Below, one piece after another: positions 39,801 to 47,628 of a stretch of DNA of 64,000 nucleotides. Source of the DNA: Planctomycetota bacterium (GTDB taxonomy: Bacteria; Planctomycetota; Planctomycetia; Pirellulales; Pirellulaceae); NCBI GenBank assembly GCA_014381825.1, contig JACNKX010000116.1, positions 1 to 64,000 of the forward strand. Reading direction: 5' to 3'. The notes under the pieces were generated by a model. It saw nothing but the letters and a program-made list of their open reading frames with translations, had not been told where the DNA came from and searched no databases. Position numbers and translations under genes: made by a program. How positions within the stretch are numbered: the first letter of the stretch is position 1; each line of letters begins with the position of its first letter.

Positions 39801-40289
39801 CAGCAAGTTAAGCACCTTGGTCGGCTGAAAGCCTCGAATGCGATCAATTGCTTCGATGACAAGTCGACGGTGAAAGACGGGCGAGCGCTTGGCCGCTTCG
39901 CTGTGGTCGGTCAGCTCAACGCAACTTACCAAACGATTGTGAATTCCTGGCAGGTGCGATTCGATTTTATGGGCGACTTTCACTGCCGACAGCCGCCGGA
40001 GTATCGGTACCAAGACGCCGGCAATGAACGCAACTGCTCCCGACGAGACGACAGCCAACCAGCCGGCGACACGAAGGAATGTCGATAGCGGCATCGCGAG
40101 GTCGACGACCGTCACAAACAGCAGCGCCGAGACGAAGACCCCGCACGTAATCGCCAGGCCAATTGTCGTCCAAGTTGAACGCAACAGCCGACGCGTGCGA
40201 GCGATCAGCCGCTCGATCGCATCGACATTGAGAGTTTCGACGACGTCGATCGCTTGTTGACGATTGGAAGATCTGCCGTTGGTAGACAT
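36810..40289 (-). CDS. Giant coiled-coil membrane protein (DUF4175-like) of the Bat-type cluster
   Basis: A 1159-residue protein. Three hydrophobic segments lie in the first 190 residues (about 41-63, 73-95, 167-187). Beta-rich Ig-like regions follow to about residue 560. A very long Glu/Gln/Ala-rich region from about 575 to 1110 has strong coiled-coil heptads, and the C-terminus ends in a short helical domain (RMQPHQREDLLQGLRQGG). The layout resembles DUF4175 proteins found next to MoxR/vWA genes. Around residues 388-418 a family A palindrome is read in frame, adding about 31 residues between two beta strands. The start ATG 40287-40289 lies 16 nt after the upstream gene, indicating coupling. 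Confidence 0.8.
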   Translation of the reverse strand: MSTNGRSSNRQQAIDVVETLNVDAIERLIARTRRLLRSTWTTIGLAITCGVFVSALLFVTVVDLAMPLSTFLRVAGWLAVVSSGAVAFIAGVLVPILRRLSAVKVAHKIESHLPGIHNRLVSCVELTDHSEAAKRSPVFHRRLVIEAIDRIRGFQPTKVLNLLLLKRAAIFAGCGLIAFAAAAVIFGDRMPTAVARIVNPLADIPPNSGVKYDVLVADNRKPGNCDILRGEDVKFTVVLRDGEVDPPGGIDPLRLELNVSEEDGGRRRVWYDFGQLREDHVSLTLNEMQYPCSYRVHGGGTWSKQYAIKLLDRPRITSVHSAVHFPEYMRIDQPKLSSDDTVDITGPVGSHVEVSVSFEGDVSDGEIELLARSADGEFTVVETVAMQSSRHAPSDEHKYSGPLAPRAGRADHSESDGYRQASFDLKQDGHYRIVLQNSLGHTNRHMKEGKLTAVPDNAPQVVLARPTKDIVVTSPMEIPVQVAAFDDFGLDGISLVVEHNYWGVSRQAHPLATALPPRNEDALFVLDLAEQRLRANDRIECHVEARDTKGQVAISESFIVRVANEREAADRELAELQEQLKAVEAMLESLVREQNRADEIIGDLARADSSAHGETADREEPQHETNPFGDESQVDRTNDDIWERDEERTELARLERQNAHLAEQLAHALERAAEQAAEAQLLPTEIAEQIEAAEQAIEPLVQQPLEQLEQMASQMAQPEANREQAATVERVSDHLQDNLADLQARLEAIQRAQETSQHGIEEALAEFEQELTEQNAEAAARELSELSDFVEDLREDLEQHREQQTQLTSQTNAEMSDPAIDSLAAQQESLEQRAQEGLREASELLNTDAIDDLAQEDADREEAEVDNPFEPADEDSGMDDLWEDAGEPERGRHEHDESRQEDSFDSKSKEPLFKPAIDGSKKGFEESSSDEPHAHGNEEAASEEFENWEDVFEPSAEQDAAQESESGNPSQSAPSSSERQSGEPSPEQQSPIDPRARLAQQQQEHAEQLSSATESLAADQQALGELISELSQATNSQQPSSSQSSQQLGQLLNSPAMQQAMEMSQRMDEMQLPPSLARNATAQLAQSQGSPDGARTMNGAVEQILVELGETDPKAASLLMRMQPHQREDLLQGLRQGGPKGYQRFIRDYFIRLSQAGAK
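39036..39127. repeat. Family A palindromic element inside a coding region
   Basis: It runs from GTAGCCATCACTCTCCGAG at 39036 to GTGACGGCTAC ending at 39127, about 92 nt. The right-hand hairpin is CGTCAC/GTGACG, a compensated variant of the usual ATCAC/GTGAT. The coiled-coil gene reads through it without a stop, giving the Arg/His/Ser/Gly-rich segment RHAPSDEHKYSGP to HSESDGYR. Confidence 0.82.
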
Positions 40290-40305
40290 GAGTATTTCTC
40301 CGACG

Positions 40306-42609
40306 CTAGGGCCGAGTCGTGTGGGTGAATTTTTCGTTTAACGGCGAGCCGAAGCCGGCGGCGTTTCGTCGACGTGTCGGCGCAGTCGCCTTCGGCTTGC
40401 CGTTAAACAATTGTGTGAGTGAGAATCGTGCTGGCAGGACTGCGTGCATCGCGCTGCCGCTTGGCGTGGCAATCAGCAGCTCGACGGAGATCACCGCCAA
40501 CGCGAGAAAGATCAACGTGCGCCACAACTCGCGTTTCGCACCGACTTGTCCATGACGCTGTTGGGCTTCCGGTGACGCGTCGATCATCGTGAGGTTTACT
40601 GCGGGCAGCATCTCGCTCAGCTGGCCTTGTGTCACGGCATCGAAATGTGATTCGTCAGCCGCTGTGTTGACGGCGAAGGCGAGAGTTTGTTCTTTAGGCT
40701 CCCCAGTCGAACCACCGCTGACGGTGACTCCATAGAATGCGGCTTCAATCGTATTGTCGAACGCGGCGACAATTCGGCCATTGTCGTGCTCGAACTCAAG
40801 TGGCGTGGCACCATGCGACTCGCTTAGCACAGAGCCATTGGCAGATTCCCACGACTCGTCGACAGAGATTTCGGCGATCCCTTCTGCCGGGATGACCGCC
40901 GCGACATTAACCTCGGGCCGCCTCTTCACATAAGCGGCCATTCGAAGAACCAGCGGAACGAATTCAGGTTGTAGAGGCAGGTTTGACCAACTCGCGTCGA
41001 ACGGTACTGCTGACAGCAAGACGCGGCCCTTGCCGAATCGTCCGGCAACGATCAGGGGTGAACCGTCAGCGAATCGAGCCAACGTCCATGTGTTCTTTGC
41101 CGATTTGGCGAGAGCTAGTTCATAGCGTCGATACGCTCGAGTTCCAGCCAGATAGTGTTCGTCCGGGTCACGAAAGACTGAAAAGACTGGGTGAGCGAAG
41201 TCCACGCCACCGAAACGATCAAACGCGGCGGTCTGACCAGCCGAGCCAGTGGCAGCACGCAACCGAACGGCCAGTAAATAACTCTCGGTGCTGGAGTTAG
41301 CTGCAAGTAGCGCTCGGTTGTACTCTCCAGGATCGACTTGCTCGCCAGGCAAGATCAACAAACCACCACCATCGGCGACGAACTTCCGCAATCGTTCGTG
41401 GGCCGTCGCAGAAAGCGCGCCGCAATCTGCCAAGATCACGACATCGGCCTCGCCCAGGTGTTCTGCGTTTAAACGCGATTGACGAACCTCTTTCAAGTGC
41501 AGCGACCGCACCTGATCTTCGTCGACCGAAAGTGCGCTGCGAAGGAACAGTCCGCGATCTTCAAGTGGATCGGATGACGGATGACCGTTGACGAGTACGA
41601 CGTTGACTTCGGAAGTGGCGGACAAAGTGAACCGGAACACGTTGTCGCCAGCGAAGCGGTCATCGGGGATCTCGTAACGAAGTCTCTGAATTCCGGATTG
41701 CTCGGGAGTGTAGATCACCTCGGCCTCGGCGGCCTTTCCGGGTTCAACGGTGATCGTCTTTCGAGCAACCTCTTCATCGCCGGCGAAGACGCTGATGGGA
41801 ACTTCGACGGATTCGACCGTCGAGAAATTGATGACTCGTGGCTGTAGCGTGACTGGCAAACCGGCGAGTACATGCTGATCGTCGGGAACGCCAGCGATGA
41901 TACCTTGGTTCTCGATCGGCTTGCTCGAGCCAACGTTGATCACGAACACCTCCGTGTCGGTGGGAATCAAGCCTGCGGTCTCGCCGGTCTTTAGTTCCCG
42001 CCAGCCTGTCTGCTGCATGTCGCTGATGACGTAGATTCGAGGGTTGGCCAATCGATCGGACTGAAATGTGTGCAGCAATGCGGCAAACCAGTTTGCTCGC
42101 GCCGCACCAGCTTCTAGCTGATCGATCGACTCGCGAATCGCATCGGGATTCGATGCGAAGCGACTGCAGATTTCTCCCGGGCGACTGGCGACGCGGATGA
42201 CGGTTACGCGATCTTGGCTGGGCAGATTCTCGACGATCGAACTGGCGGCTTGTTTTGCCTGCTGCATCGCGCTGCGACCGTCGGTGGTGATGCTCATACT
42301 GGCTGACGCATCGATCAGTAGCACATCGTCACGCCCCGAATCCATGCCCCCAAACAACGCGCCCCATTTACTGACCGCTGGTCGTGCGAGCGCCATTACG
42401 ATGAAGAGCAAAAACAACGTGCGAAGTACCGCCAGTAACATGTCTTCGAACTGAACCCGCCGACGACTGCGGACTTCGCCATCGAAGAGGAAGCGGTACG
42501 TACTCAGCTCGATCGTTCGCAACTTGTGCAATGTCAGCAAGTGCAAGATGATCGGCGCCGCGATGATAGGCACGAATGCGAGCAGTAATCCGAAGTGAAG
42601 GAAAGTCAT
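40306..42609 (-). CDS. BatA-like vWA membrane protein
   Basis: A 767-residue protein. The N-terminal BatA domain (MTFLHFGLLLAFVPIIAAPIILHLL, then RRVQFEDMLL and a second helix at about 57-76) is followed by a vWA domain with an intact MIDAS, IDASASMS (Asp100, Ser102, Ser104). Beta-sandwich segments and a GATase-like region (DVVILADCG...GGGLLILPGEQV) come next, and a membrane helix near the C-terminus (LWRTLIFLALAVISVELLIA). The start ATG lies five nt from a family A repeat. The last 25-30 residues are encoded by a family B palindrome and are rich in Lys/Arg/Thr/Pro. Confidence 0.88.
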   Translation of the reverse strand: MTFLHFGLLLAFVPIIAAPIILHLLTLHKLRTIELSTYRFLFDGEVRSRRRVQFEDMLLAVLRTLFLLFIVMALARPAVSKWGALFGGMDSGRDDVLLIDASASMSITTDGRSAMQQAKQAASSIVENLPSQDRVTVIRVASRPGEICSRFASNPDAIRESIDQLEAGAARANWFAALLHTFQSDRLANPRIYVISDMQQTGWRELKTGETAGLIPTDTEVFVINVGSSKPIENQGIIAGVPDDQHVLAGLPVTLQPRVINFSTVESVEVPISVFAGDEEVARKTITVEPGKAAEAEVIYTPEQSGIQRLRYEIPDDRFAGDNVFRFTLSATSEVNVVLVNGHPSSDPLEDRGLFLRSALSVDEDQVRSLHLKEVRQSRLNAEHLGEADVVILADCGALSATAHERLRKFVADGGGLLILPGEQVDPGEYNRALLAANSSTESYLLAVRLRAATGSAGQTAAFDRFGGVDFAHPVFSVFRDPDEHYLAGTRAYRRYELALAKSAKNTWTLARFADGSPLIVAGRFGKGRVLLSAVPFDASWSNLPLQPEFVPLVLRMAAYVKRRPEVNVAAVIPAEGIAEISVDESWESANGSVLSESHGATPLEFEHDNGRIVAAFDNTIEAAFYGVTVSGGSTGEPKEQTLAFAVNTAADESHFDAVTQGQLSEMLPAVNLTMIDASPEAQQRHGQVGAKRELWRTLIFLALAVISVELLIATPSGSAMHAVLPARFSLTQLFNGKPKATAPTRRRNAAGFGSPLNEKFTHTTRP
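40335..40408. repeat. Family B palindromic element read as C-terminus of the BatA-like gene
   Basis: Left arm CGTTTAACGGCGAGCCGAAG at 40335-40354, right arm CTTCGGCTTGCCGTTAAAC at 40390-40408. Nearly perfect 19-bp arms enclose a 35-nt GC-rich centre. It is fully inside the gene and encodes the residues just before the stop. Confidence 0.85.
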
Positions 42610-42614
42610 GTTTT

Positions 42615-42730
42615 GTAGCCATCACTCTCCGAGTGATGAGCCCTCTGCCGCGATAGTTGAAGGAATTCGCATGTTGTGAGTTCTTCGGGAAGTTCGTTCT
42701 GATGCTTATCACCCGGAGAGTGATGGCTAC
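42615..42730. repeat. Family A palindromic element, intercistronic copy 2
   Basis: GTAGCCATCACTCTCCGAG at 42615 to GAGAGTGATGGCTAC ending at 42730, 116 nt. It covers the gap between the DUF58 and BatA-like genes: TAG of the DUF58 gene is at 42727-42729 and the BatA-like ATG is five nt from the other end. Confidence 0.85.
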
Positions 42731-43611
42731 ATTCTGGACCTCTTATCTAGATACGCGGCGAGGAAGCGATCGTAAGGCTGGCTGGTGTTTGCCAGTTCGT
42801 AACTGATGCGTCGTTCAAGGCATTTCGTTTTGATATTGGTGATGAATCGTTGCATACGCTCGAGGTAACGCTGCCGCATCCGCTTTGGGTTCGCGATCAT
42901 ACGACTCGTGCCTTCGATGTCTTTGAAACGTGTCATGCGAGTAAAGGGGAAGTCGAGTTCGGCGGGATCCATTACCTGCAACGCGAGGACTTCATGACGG
43001 TTATGCCGGAAGTGTTGTAAGCCATCGGCCAATCGGCTTTCATCGTCGAGCATGTCGCTGATCACGATGACAAGGCTGCGGCGTTTGATTCGTTCAGCGA
43101 CATCATGCAGCACGACGCCAACGTCTGTCTCGCCACCGGGTTCCATGCCATCGAGTGAACTTACGATGCGGCGGAACTGTGACGGATGAGCTTTGGCTGG
43201 AATGAAGTCGCGGATTCCGGTATCGAACGTGACTAAGCCCACGGCGTCGTTCTGTCGCAGCAGCATGTAAGCCAACGCGGCCGCCAATTGGCCTCCGTAC
43301 GTCAGCTTGTCCACTTCGCCGCTGTTGAATGCCATGGAACGCGAGCAGTCGAGCAAGATGTAGGCCCGCAGATTTGTTTCGTCTTCGAATAACTTGACGT
43401 AGTACTTATTCGTACGAGCGACGATCTTCCAATCCATCCCTCGTAAGTCATCGCCGGGTGTGTAAGCGCGGTGATCGAGAAACTCGACGGAGAAGCCGTG
43501 GTATGGGCTGCGATGTCGTCCGGTGAGGAATCCCTCGACGACTTGTTTGGCAACAAGGGGCATGTTGCCAACGCGAGCCAGTCCGGCGGGATCAAGGAAG
43601 CGAGATTGCAT
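42727..43611 (-). CDS. DUF58 protein of the MoxR/Bat-type cluster
   Basis: A 295-residue protein starting at ATG 43611; 33 more upstream in-frame codons derive from the repeat and are rejected. The DUF58 signature PGDDLRGMDWKIVARTNKYYVKLFEDE lies at about residues 52-78, here as the usual D-x-R-x-(I/M)-D-W. A vWA-like fold follows with LLDCSRSM and VIVISDMLDD. These proteins lie between MoxR and BatA in the cluster and have no membrane segment here. The stop TAG is inside a family A repeat end. Confidence 0.92.
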   Translation of the reverse strand: MQSRFLDPAGLARVGNMPLVAKQVVEGFLTGRHRSPYHGFSVEFLDHRAYTPGDDLRGMDWKIVARTNKYYVKLFEDETNLRAYILLDCSRSMAFNSGEVDKLTYGGQLAAALAYMLLRQNDAVGLVTFDTGIRDFIPAKAHPSQFRRIVSSLDGMEPGGETDVGVVLHDVAERIKRRSLVIVISDMLDDESRLADGLQHFRHNRHEVLALQVMDPAELDFPFTRMTRFKDIEGTSRMIANPKRMRQRYLERMQRFITNIKTKCLERRISYELANTSQPYDRFLAAYLDKRSRM

Positions 43612-43617
43612 AGTAAC

Positions 43618-43728
43618 GTAGCCATCACTCTCCGAGTGATGAGCCCTTTCGAGGTGATCGTAACACTTGGTGCGTTGCCACGAGTAGCGGAGTGCGGTGG
43701 CGCTTATCACTCACAGAGAGATGGCTAC
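43618..43728. repeat. Family A palindromic element, intercistronic copy 3
   Basis: GTAGCCATCACTCTCCGAG at 43618 to GAGAGATGGCTAC ending at 43728, 111 nt. It spans the gap between the MoxR and DUF58 genes. The MoxR stop TAG (43725-43727) is within its end and the DUF58 ATG is six nt from the other. Confidence 0.85.
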
Positions 43729-44747
43729 CTTTCAATCAGCATGCTGATGATGTCGTCCGTCGCGATGCCGTCGCTTTCGGCGGTGAAGCTGGTGACGAGT
43801 CGATGCCGTAACACTGGATAGGCGACGTACGCGATGTCTTCAGTCGAAACGTGAACGCGACCGTCGAGGAGCGCATGTGCCTTGGCACCCATCAACATCG
43901 ATTGACATGCCCGAGGTCCGGCTCCCCAGGTCAGATACTTCTTGATGAAATCGGGCGATTCGTCGGATTCGGGTCGTGTGCCCCGCGCCAGCTGTACCGC
44001 GAACTCAGTCACGGAGCGAGCGATCAAGACGCGACGGACGACTTTCTGCAATCCGAGAATCGACTTCTTCTCGAGCAGGGGCGAGAGCGTGGGTAAGCCT
44101 TGGCCGGTCGTTGCTTCCGCAATCAGGACTTCTTCGTCATAGGTCGGATAGTTGACGTTGACGCGGAACATGAAGCGATCGAGTTGCGCTTCAGGCAGCG
44201 GATAAGTGCCTTCCTGTTCGATGGGATTTTGAGTCCCAAGAACCAGGAAGGGGGGTTCGAGCGGAAAGTCCTGCCCAGCGGTTGTGACTTTCGACTCTTG
44301 CATCGCTTGTAATAACGCAGCTTGTGTCTTCGGTGGCGTGCGGTTGATTTCGTCGGCCAGGATGATGTTGCCGAACAGTGGGCCTTTAACGAATCGCATG
44401 TGCCGCCGGCCGGTGCCCTCTTCTTCGTCCAGAATCTCCGTGCCGGTGATGTCGGACGGCATCAGATCGGGCGTGAACTGGATTCGGCTGAAGTTGAGCG
44501 ACAACAAATCGGCGAAGCTTGAAATCATCAACGTCTTGGCCAAGCCTGGCACACCTTCGAGCAGGCAATGTCCCTTGGAGAGCAACGCGATGAGAATTTG
44601 CTTGAGGACTTCGTCTTGTCCGATGATCACTCGGCCAAGCTCTTGCTTCAGTTTCGCGGCGACAACTGACAGTTGCTCGGCGGCTTTTAAGTCGCGTTCG
44701 TCTGCGGTGACGGTTTGCGTAGATTGAAGTAGTGTCTCGGTACTCAT
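43725..44747 (-). CDS. MoxR-family AAA+ ATPase
   Basis: A 340-residue AAA+ ATPase. Walker A GVPGLAKT is at residues 65-72 and Walker B NIILADEINR at about 127-136. Sensor 1 lies in LVLGTQNPIEQEGTYPLPEAQLDRF, the MoxR hallmark, followed by the lid domain. The start ATG has AAGGA six nt upstream. MoxR proteins act as chaperone-like motors on vWA partners. Here the DUF58 and two vWA membrane proteins follow on the same strand and are the probable clients. It is the first gene of the cluster proper, 87 nt after the PQQ gene's end. Confidence 0.95.
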   Translation of the reverse strand: MSTETLLQSTQTVTADERDLKAAEQLSVVAAKLKQELGRVIIGQDEVLKQILIALLSKGHCLLEGVPGLAKTLMISSFADLLSLNFSRIQFTPDLMPSDITGTEILDEEEGTGRRHMRFVKGPLFGNIILADEINRTPPKTQAALLQAMQESKVTTAGQDFPLEPPFLVLGTQNPIEQEGTYPLPEAQLDRFMFRVNVNYPTYDEEVLIAEATTGQGLPTLSPLLEKKSILGLQKVVRRVLIARSVTEFAVQLARGTRPESDESPDFIKKYLTWGAGPRACQSMLMGAKAHALLDGRVHVSTEDIAYVAYPVLRHRLVTSFTAESDGIATDDIISMLIER

Positions 44748-44834
44748 GTCCGTTCCTTCATAGCCATCGTGTGAAGAGGCTGTATGTTCTACGAGGCGAA
44801 TCTGTGAGTGGAAGCCCCAGCCACGAGGCTGTTG

Positions 44835-46604
44835 CTACGACCGCAGGTCGTAACAGACGATGTTTTGTTTGCGGCGTAGATAGAGCTTTCCATCGACGAT
44901 TGTTGGTGAGGTGCATTCGACGAGGCCCATGTTCTCCTCGTCAAGTCGTTCCAGACGATTCGTGTTTGTCCCGAACATCAGCAAGCGATTCTTGCCAACG
45001 GTTATCAACTTGTTGTTCGCGATGGCTGGCGACGAGTAGTTCGAGTTGCCGATGCCTTCACGCCACATGGTCTTGCCATCGGAAAGGCGGACGCAGAGCG
45101 CTGTGCCAGCGGCGGTCGAGTAGACGAATCCGTTGTAGACGACGGGTGTCGATCCATGACAATCGGCTCGCGAGGTCCATGTTTCTTCGGGTTCAGAATC
45201 GCCAAGTTGATAGGCACAAAGTGTGTTACTGCCGTGCAGGACGAGTTTGTCACCGGCAACAATCGGTGTGCTGTTGCCGCCGTGCGAGCGAATTTGCCAC
45301 TCGATTTCGCCGCTCTTCACTTCGATCGCCGTCAGCTGATTACCTGTGTTACAGATTACAAATGTATTGCCGTCGTATTTCCAAACGGCCGGCGAACTGT
45401 GTTCGGATTTAACTCTGCTCTGCGACCAAAGCTCCTCACCGGTCTCTGCATCAAGGCCAGTGACCGGCCCTGAAAGAACCACGGCGACGCCATCGGCGAC
45501 CGTAAAAGACGACGAGGTTTCTTTATTCGGTCGAGCCGTATTGGCTTGCCAGATCTCGCGACCGGACGTTGCGTCGATGCAGTAGACATATCCGCCGGAA
45601 CCCGAAGCGTAGACTCGACCGTTCACGACACAGGGCGTGCCGTTGGATGGTGTCGTGTGCGTGCCACCATCATTCTCGAACTTCCAGATCGATTCGCCGG
45701 AATCCGCGTCGAGGCAGTAGACGACGTCGAGACCACTGTACGCCGGCGGTTGCCTTTTGTTTGGCGGAATATTGACGTACGTATAGGTGCGACCGTTGGT
45801 AATTGACACGCTTCCCCAGCCGCCTTCCCATTCGCCGGGAATGCGATCGCTCGTCCACAGGGGCGGCGGACCGCTGGACGGCCACGAATTAAGTAGCGAC
45901 GGGCCAGCCGAGACTACGCCGTCTCGGCTGGGCCCGCGCCACATCGGCCAGTCAGCGGGAGTTGGTTCGGTGCTTTGTGGCTGTACTCGTTCGACGCGAC
46001 CAGCCAAAGGTTGCGCCGCGGATTCAGCTTGATCAGCGTTCGCATAGATTTGCTGCTGCTCAACAAGATCGCGATCTGCCTGGCTGAGCTTTGCCAGTGG
46101 CATCTCGATCTCGCGTCCGTCGTCTTGTCGTTTTAGGCGAACGGAACGGTCGTCGTGCGCGATATAAGCCAACTTGATTGACGAACGACGTCCGTCGATT
46201 GTCTGCCAAACGCGGTACTCGTTTCCGACGACGGAGTATCCGCCGATCAACATGCAAAACATCAGACTCAGGCCAACGACAACGGCGCTGGCCCGAGTTG
46301 TGAGCGGCCATCGCCAACGACGATCGCGATCATCGCGCCGATACGAAACCGTGTTTGCTGCGGTTGATGGTATCGTGTCTCGCGATGGGAATTCGCGGTT
46401 GGCTGGTTGAATCGTCGTAGCCCAACGATCGTCGTGACTTTGAAAGAACATGACGGCGACGTAATCGCTTGTGTCTTGCACTCGCTCCAACAGAACTGTC
46501 TGCGTGCAACGCGGGCACTTGAGTTGCTTACCATCGAGACGGCGGCTCTTAATTCGAAGTTGCGAGTTGCAATGCGGACAGCGCACATTGGTAACGCCAG
46601 ACAT
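44835..46604 (-). CDS. PQQ-propeller protein with N-terminal zinc ribbon, membrane helix and SHD1 domain
   Basis: A 589-residue protein. A zinc ribbon with Cys9, Cys12, Cys30 and Cys33 (CPHC...CPRC) is followed by a membrane helix at about 105-128 and an SHD1-like domain just after it (YRVWQTIDGRRSS...MPLAKLSQADRDLVEQQ). A PQQ-type beta-propeller fills the rest, with DWPMWRGPSRDGVVS at its start and AxSGREIW.. type blades. The ribbon would be cytoplasmic and the SHD1 and propeller extracytoplasmic. The start is ATG 46604 with GGAG six nt upstream. True PQQ-enzyme active-site residues are not evident, so it is probably structural. Its SHD1 domain matches the type in the selenoprotein. Confidence 0.86.
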   Translation of the reverse strand: MSGVTNVRCPHCNSQLRIKSRRLDGKQLKCPRCTQTVLLERVQDTSDYVAVMFFQSHDDRWATTIQPANREFPSRDTIPSTAANTVSYRRDDRDRRWRWPLTTRASAVVVGLSLMFCMLIGGYSVVGNEYRVWQTIDGRRSSIKLAYIAHDDRSVRLKRQDDGREIEMPLAKLSQADRDLVEQQQIYANADQAESAAQPLAGRVERVQPQSTEPTPADWPMWRGPSRDGVVSAGPSLLNSWPSSGPPPLWTSDRIPGEWEGGWGSVSITNGRTYTYVNIPPNKRQPPAYSGLDVVYCLDADSGESIWKFENDGGTHTTPSNGTPCVVNGRVYASGSGGYVYCIDATSGREIWQANTARPNKETSSSFTVADGVAVVLSGPVTGLDAETGEELWSQSRVKSEHSSPAVWKYDGNTFVICNTGNQLTAIEVKSGEIEWQIRSHGGNSTPIVAGDKLVLHGSNTLCAYQLGDSEPEETWTSRADCHGSTPVVYNGFVYSTAAGTALCVRLSDGKTMWREGIGNSNYSSPAIANNKLITVGKNRLLMFGTNTNRLERLDEENMGLVECTSPTIVDGKLYLRRKQNIVCYDLRS

Positions 46605-46830
46605 TTCGTTCTCCTTCAGAAGCATTCTGTTCCGAGGCTCAGATGGCCTGCGAAGGCATCACCGTGAAGTGACTTAAGGACGGCATTGAGTCAACCGTTC
46701 GCGTTGAGTCATCGGCCTTCACTGGGGTAATAACGAGTGCCGCGAATGCATTACAGAAAAGTTGAAGAAAGTTGTCGTCGCGAGAGAAAGGAGGCCGGAA
46801 CAAGTCTGCGCAGTTCCAGCCTATGCAAAG

Positions 46831-47628
46831 CTACTTCACAGGAGGATAAGTCTTCGCTTCACGTCGCGGTTTGTAGAATTCGCCCTTGTGATTGATCCCC
46901 TGGCCTTCGTCTTTGACGAGTGTGATCTTGTTCGCAACGCGTACGGAGCCCTTGAAGACGTGTACTTCGACATCGTTGTGCTTGTCGACGGACAAACCGA
47001 ATTCTGTGCCCAGATCGACGATCTCGATTCCTCCCGCGATCACCGTAAAGCCTTCCGCCTCGGGTGGCACGACGGCGCGCATGACGCCTCGATCAAACTT
47101 GAATCGGTTTGGCTCGCCGAGTAACTCAAAGTCAGCGGGGCCTTGCATGACGATAAGTACTCCACCACTGAGTTCGAGGTTGCCTCGACCGGCAACGATT
47201 TGGCCTCGACCGGGTTTGAGCGAGCCGTCCAATGGCTGATCGTCCGCGTTTTGCCATGCGAAATGAGAACCATCGATTAGTGTCGCGACGACGTTGCGAC
47301 CAGGGCCATAGTTGTTGTAAACGTAGTGAACGACGGCGAAAAGCAAGGAAGCGGCAATCGCGAATGAAATGAACGGCGTCCAGTTACTTTGCTGCGTCGG
47401 CAGAAGCTCACGAGTCGATTCCAACGGCATCTCGACCGTCGGTGTGCGATGATGCTGAAGCTCAAGCATCGCATGAAGACTGACATACTCGACGTAGTAC
47501 TCCCGAGAGCCCGCGTCGTTGTTAATGATTTCGTTTAACTCGTCTCGCTGCGCAGCATCTAAATCACCTTCCGTCACAGCGACGAGGAGTTCAATAAACT
47601 CAAGGGATGGCTGAAATTGTTCTGTCAC
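46831..47628 (-). CDS. FecR-domain transmembrane protein
   Basis: A 265-residue protein. The cytoplasmic N-terminus (residues 1-80) includes a helix pair like that of anti-sigma N-termini. A membrane helix at about 84-103 is followed by a FecR domain (NLELSGGVLIVMQGPADFELLGEPNRFKFDRGVMRAVVPPEAEGFTV, ending VHVFKGSVRV). Its ATG overlaps the TGA of the sigma factor gene as ATGA, so the two are translationally coupled. This fits a sigma/FecR regulatory pair in which the membrane protein senses an envelope signal. The usual LamG partner is missing downstream. Confidence 0.85.
   Translation of the reverse strand: MTEQFQPSLEFIELLVAVTEGDLDAAQRDELNEIINNDAGSREYYVEYVSLHAMLELQHHRTPTVEMPLESTRELLPTQQSNWTPFISFAIAASLLFAVVHYVYNNYGPGRNVVATLIDGSHFAWQNADDQPLDGSLKPGRGQIVAGRGNLELSGGVLIVMQGPADFELLGEPNRFKFDRGVMRAVVPPEAEGFTVIAGGIEIVDLGTEFGLSVDKHNDVEVHVFKGSVRVANKITLVKDEGQGINHKGEFYKPRREAKTYPPVK

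Noticed and set aside
42368-42712. 114-codon frame across the family A element
   Set aside because: It arises from the repeat's own open frame ('ITRRVMAT') and a shadow of the BatA-like gene.
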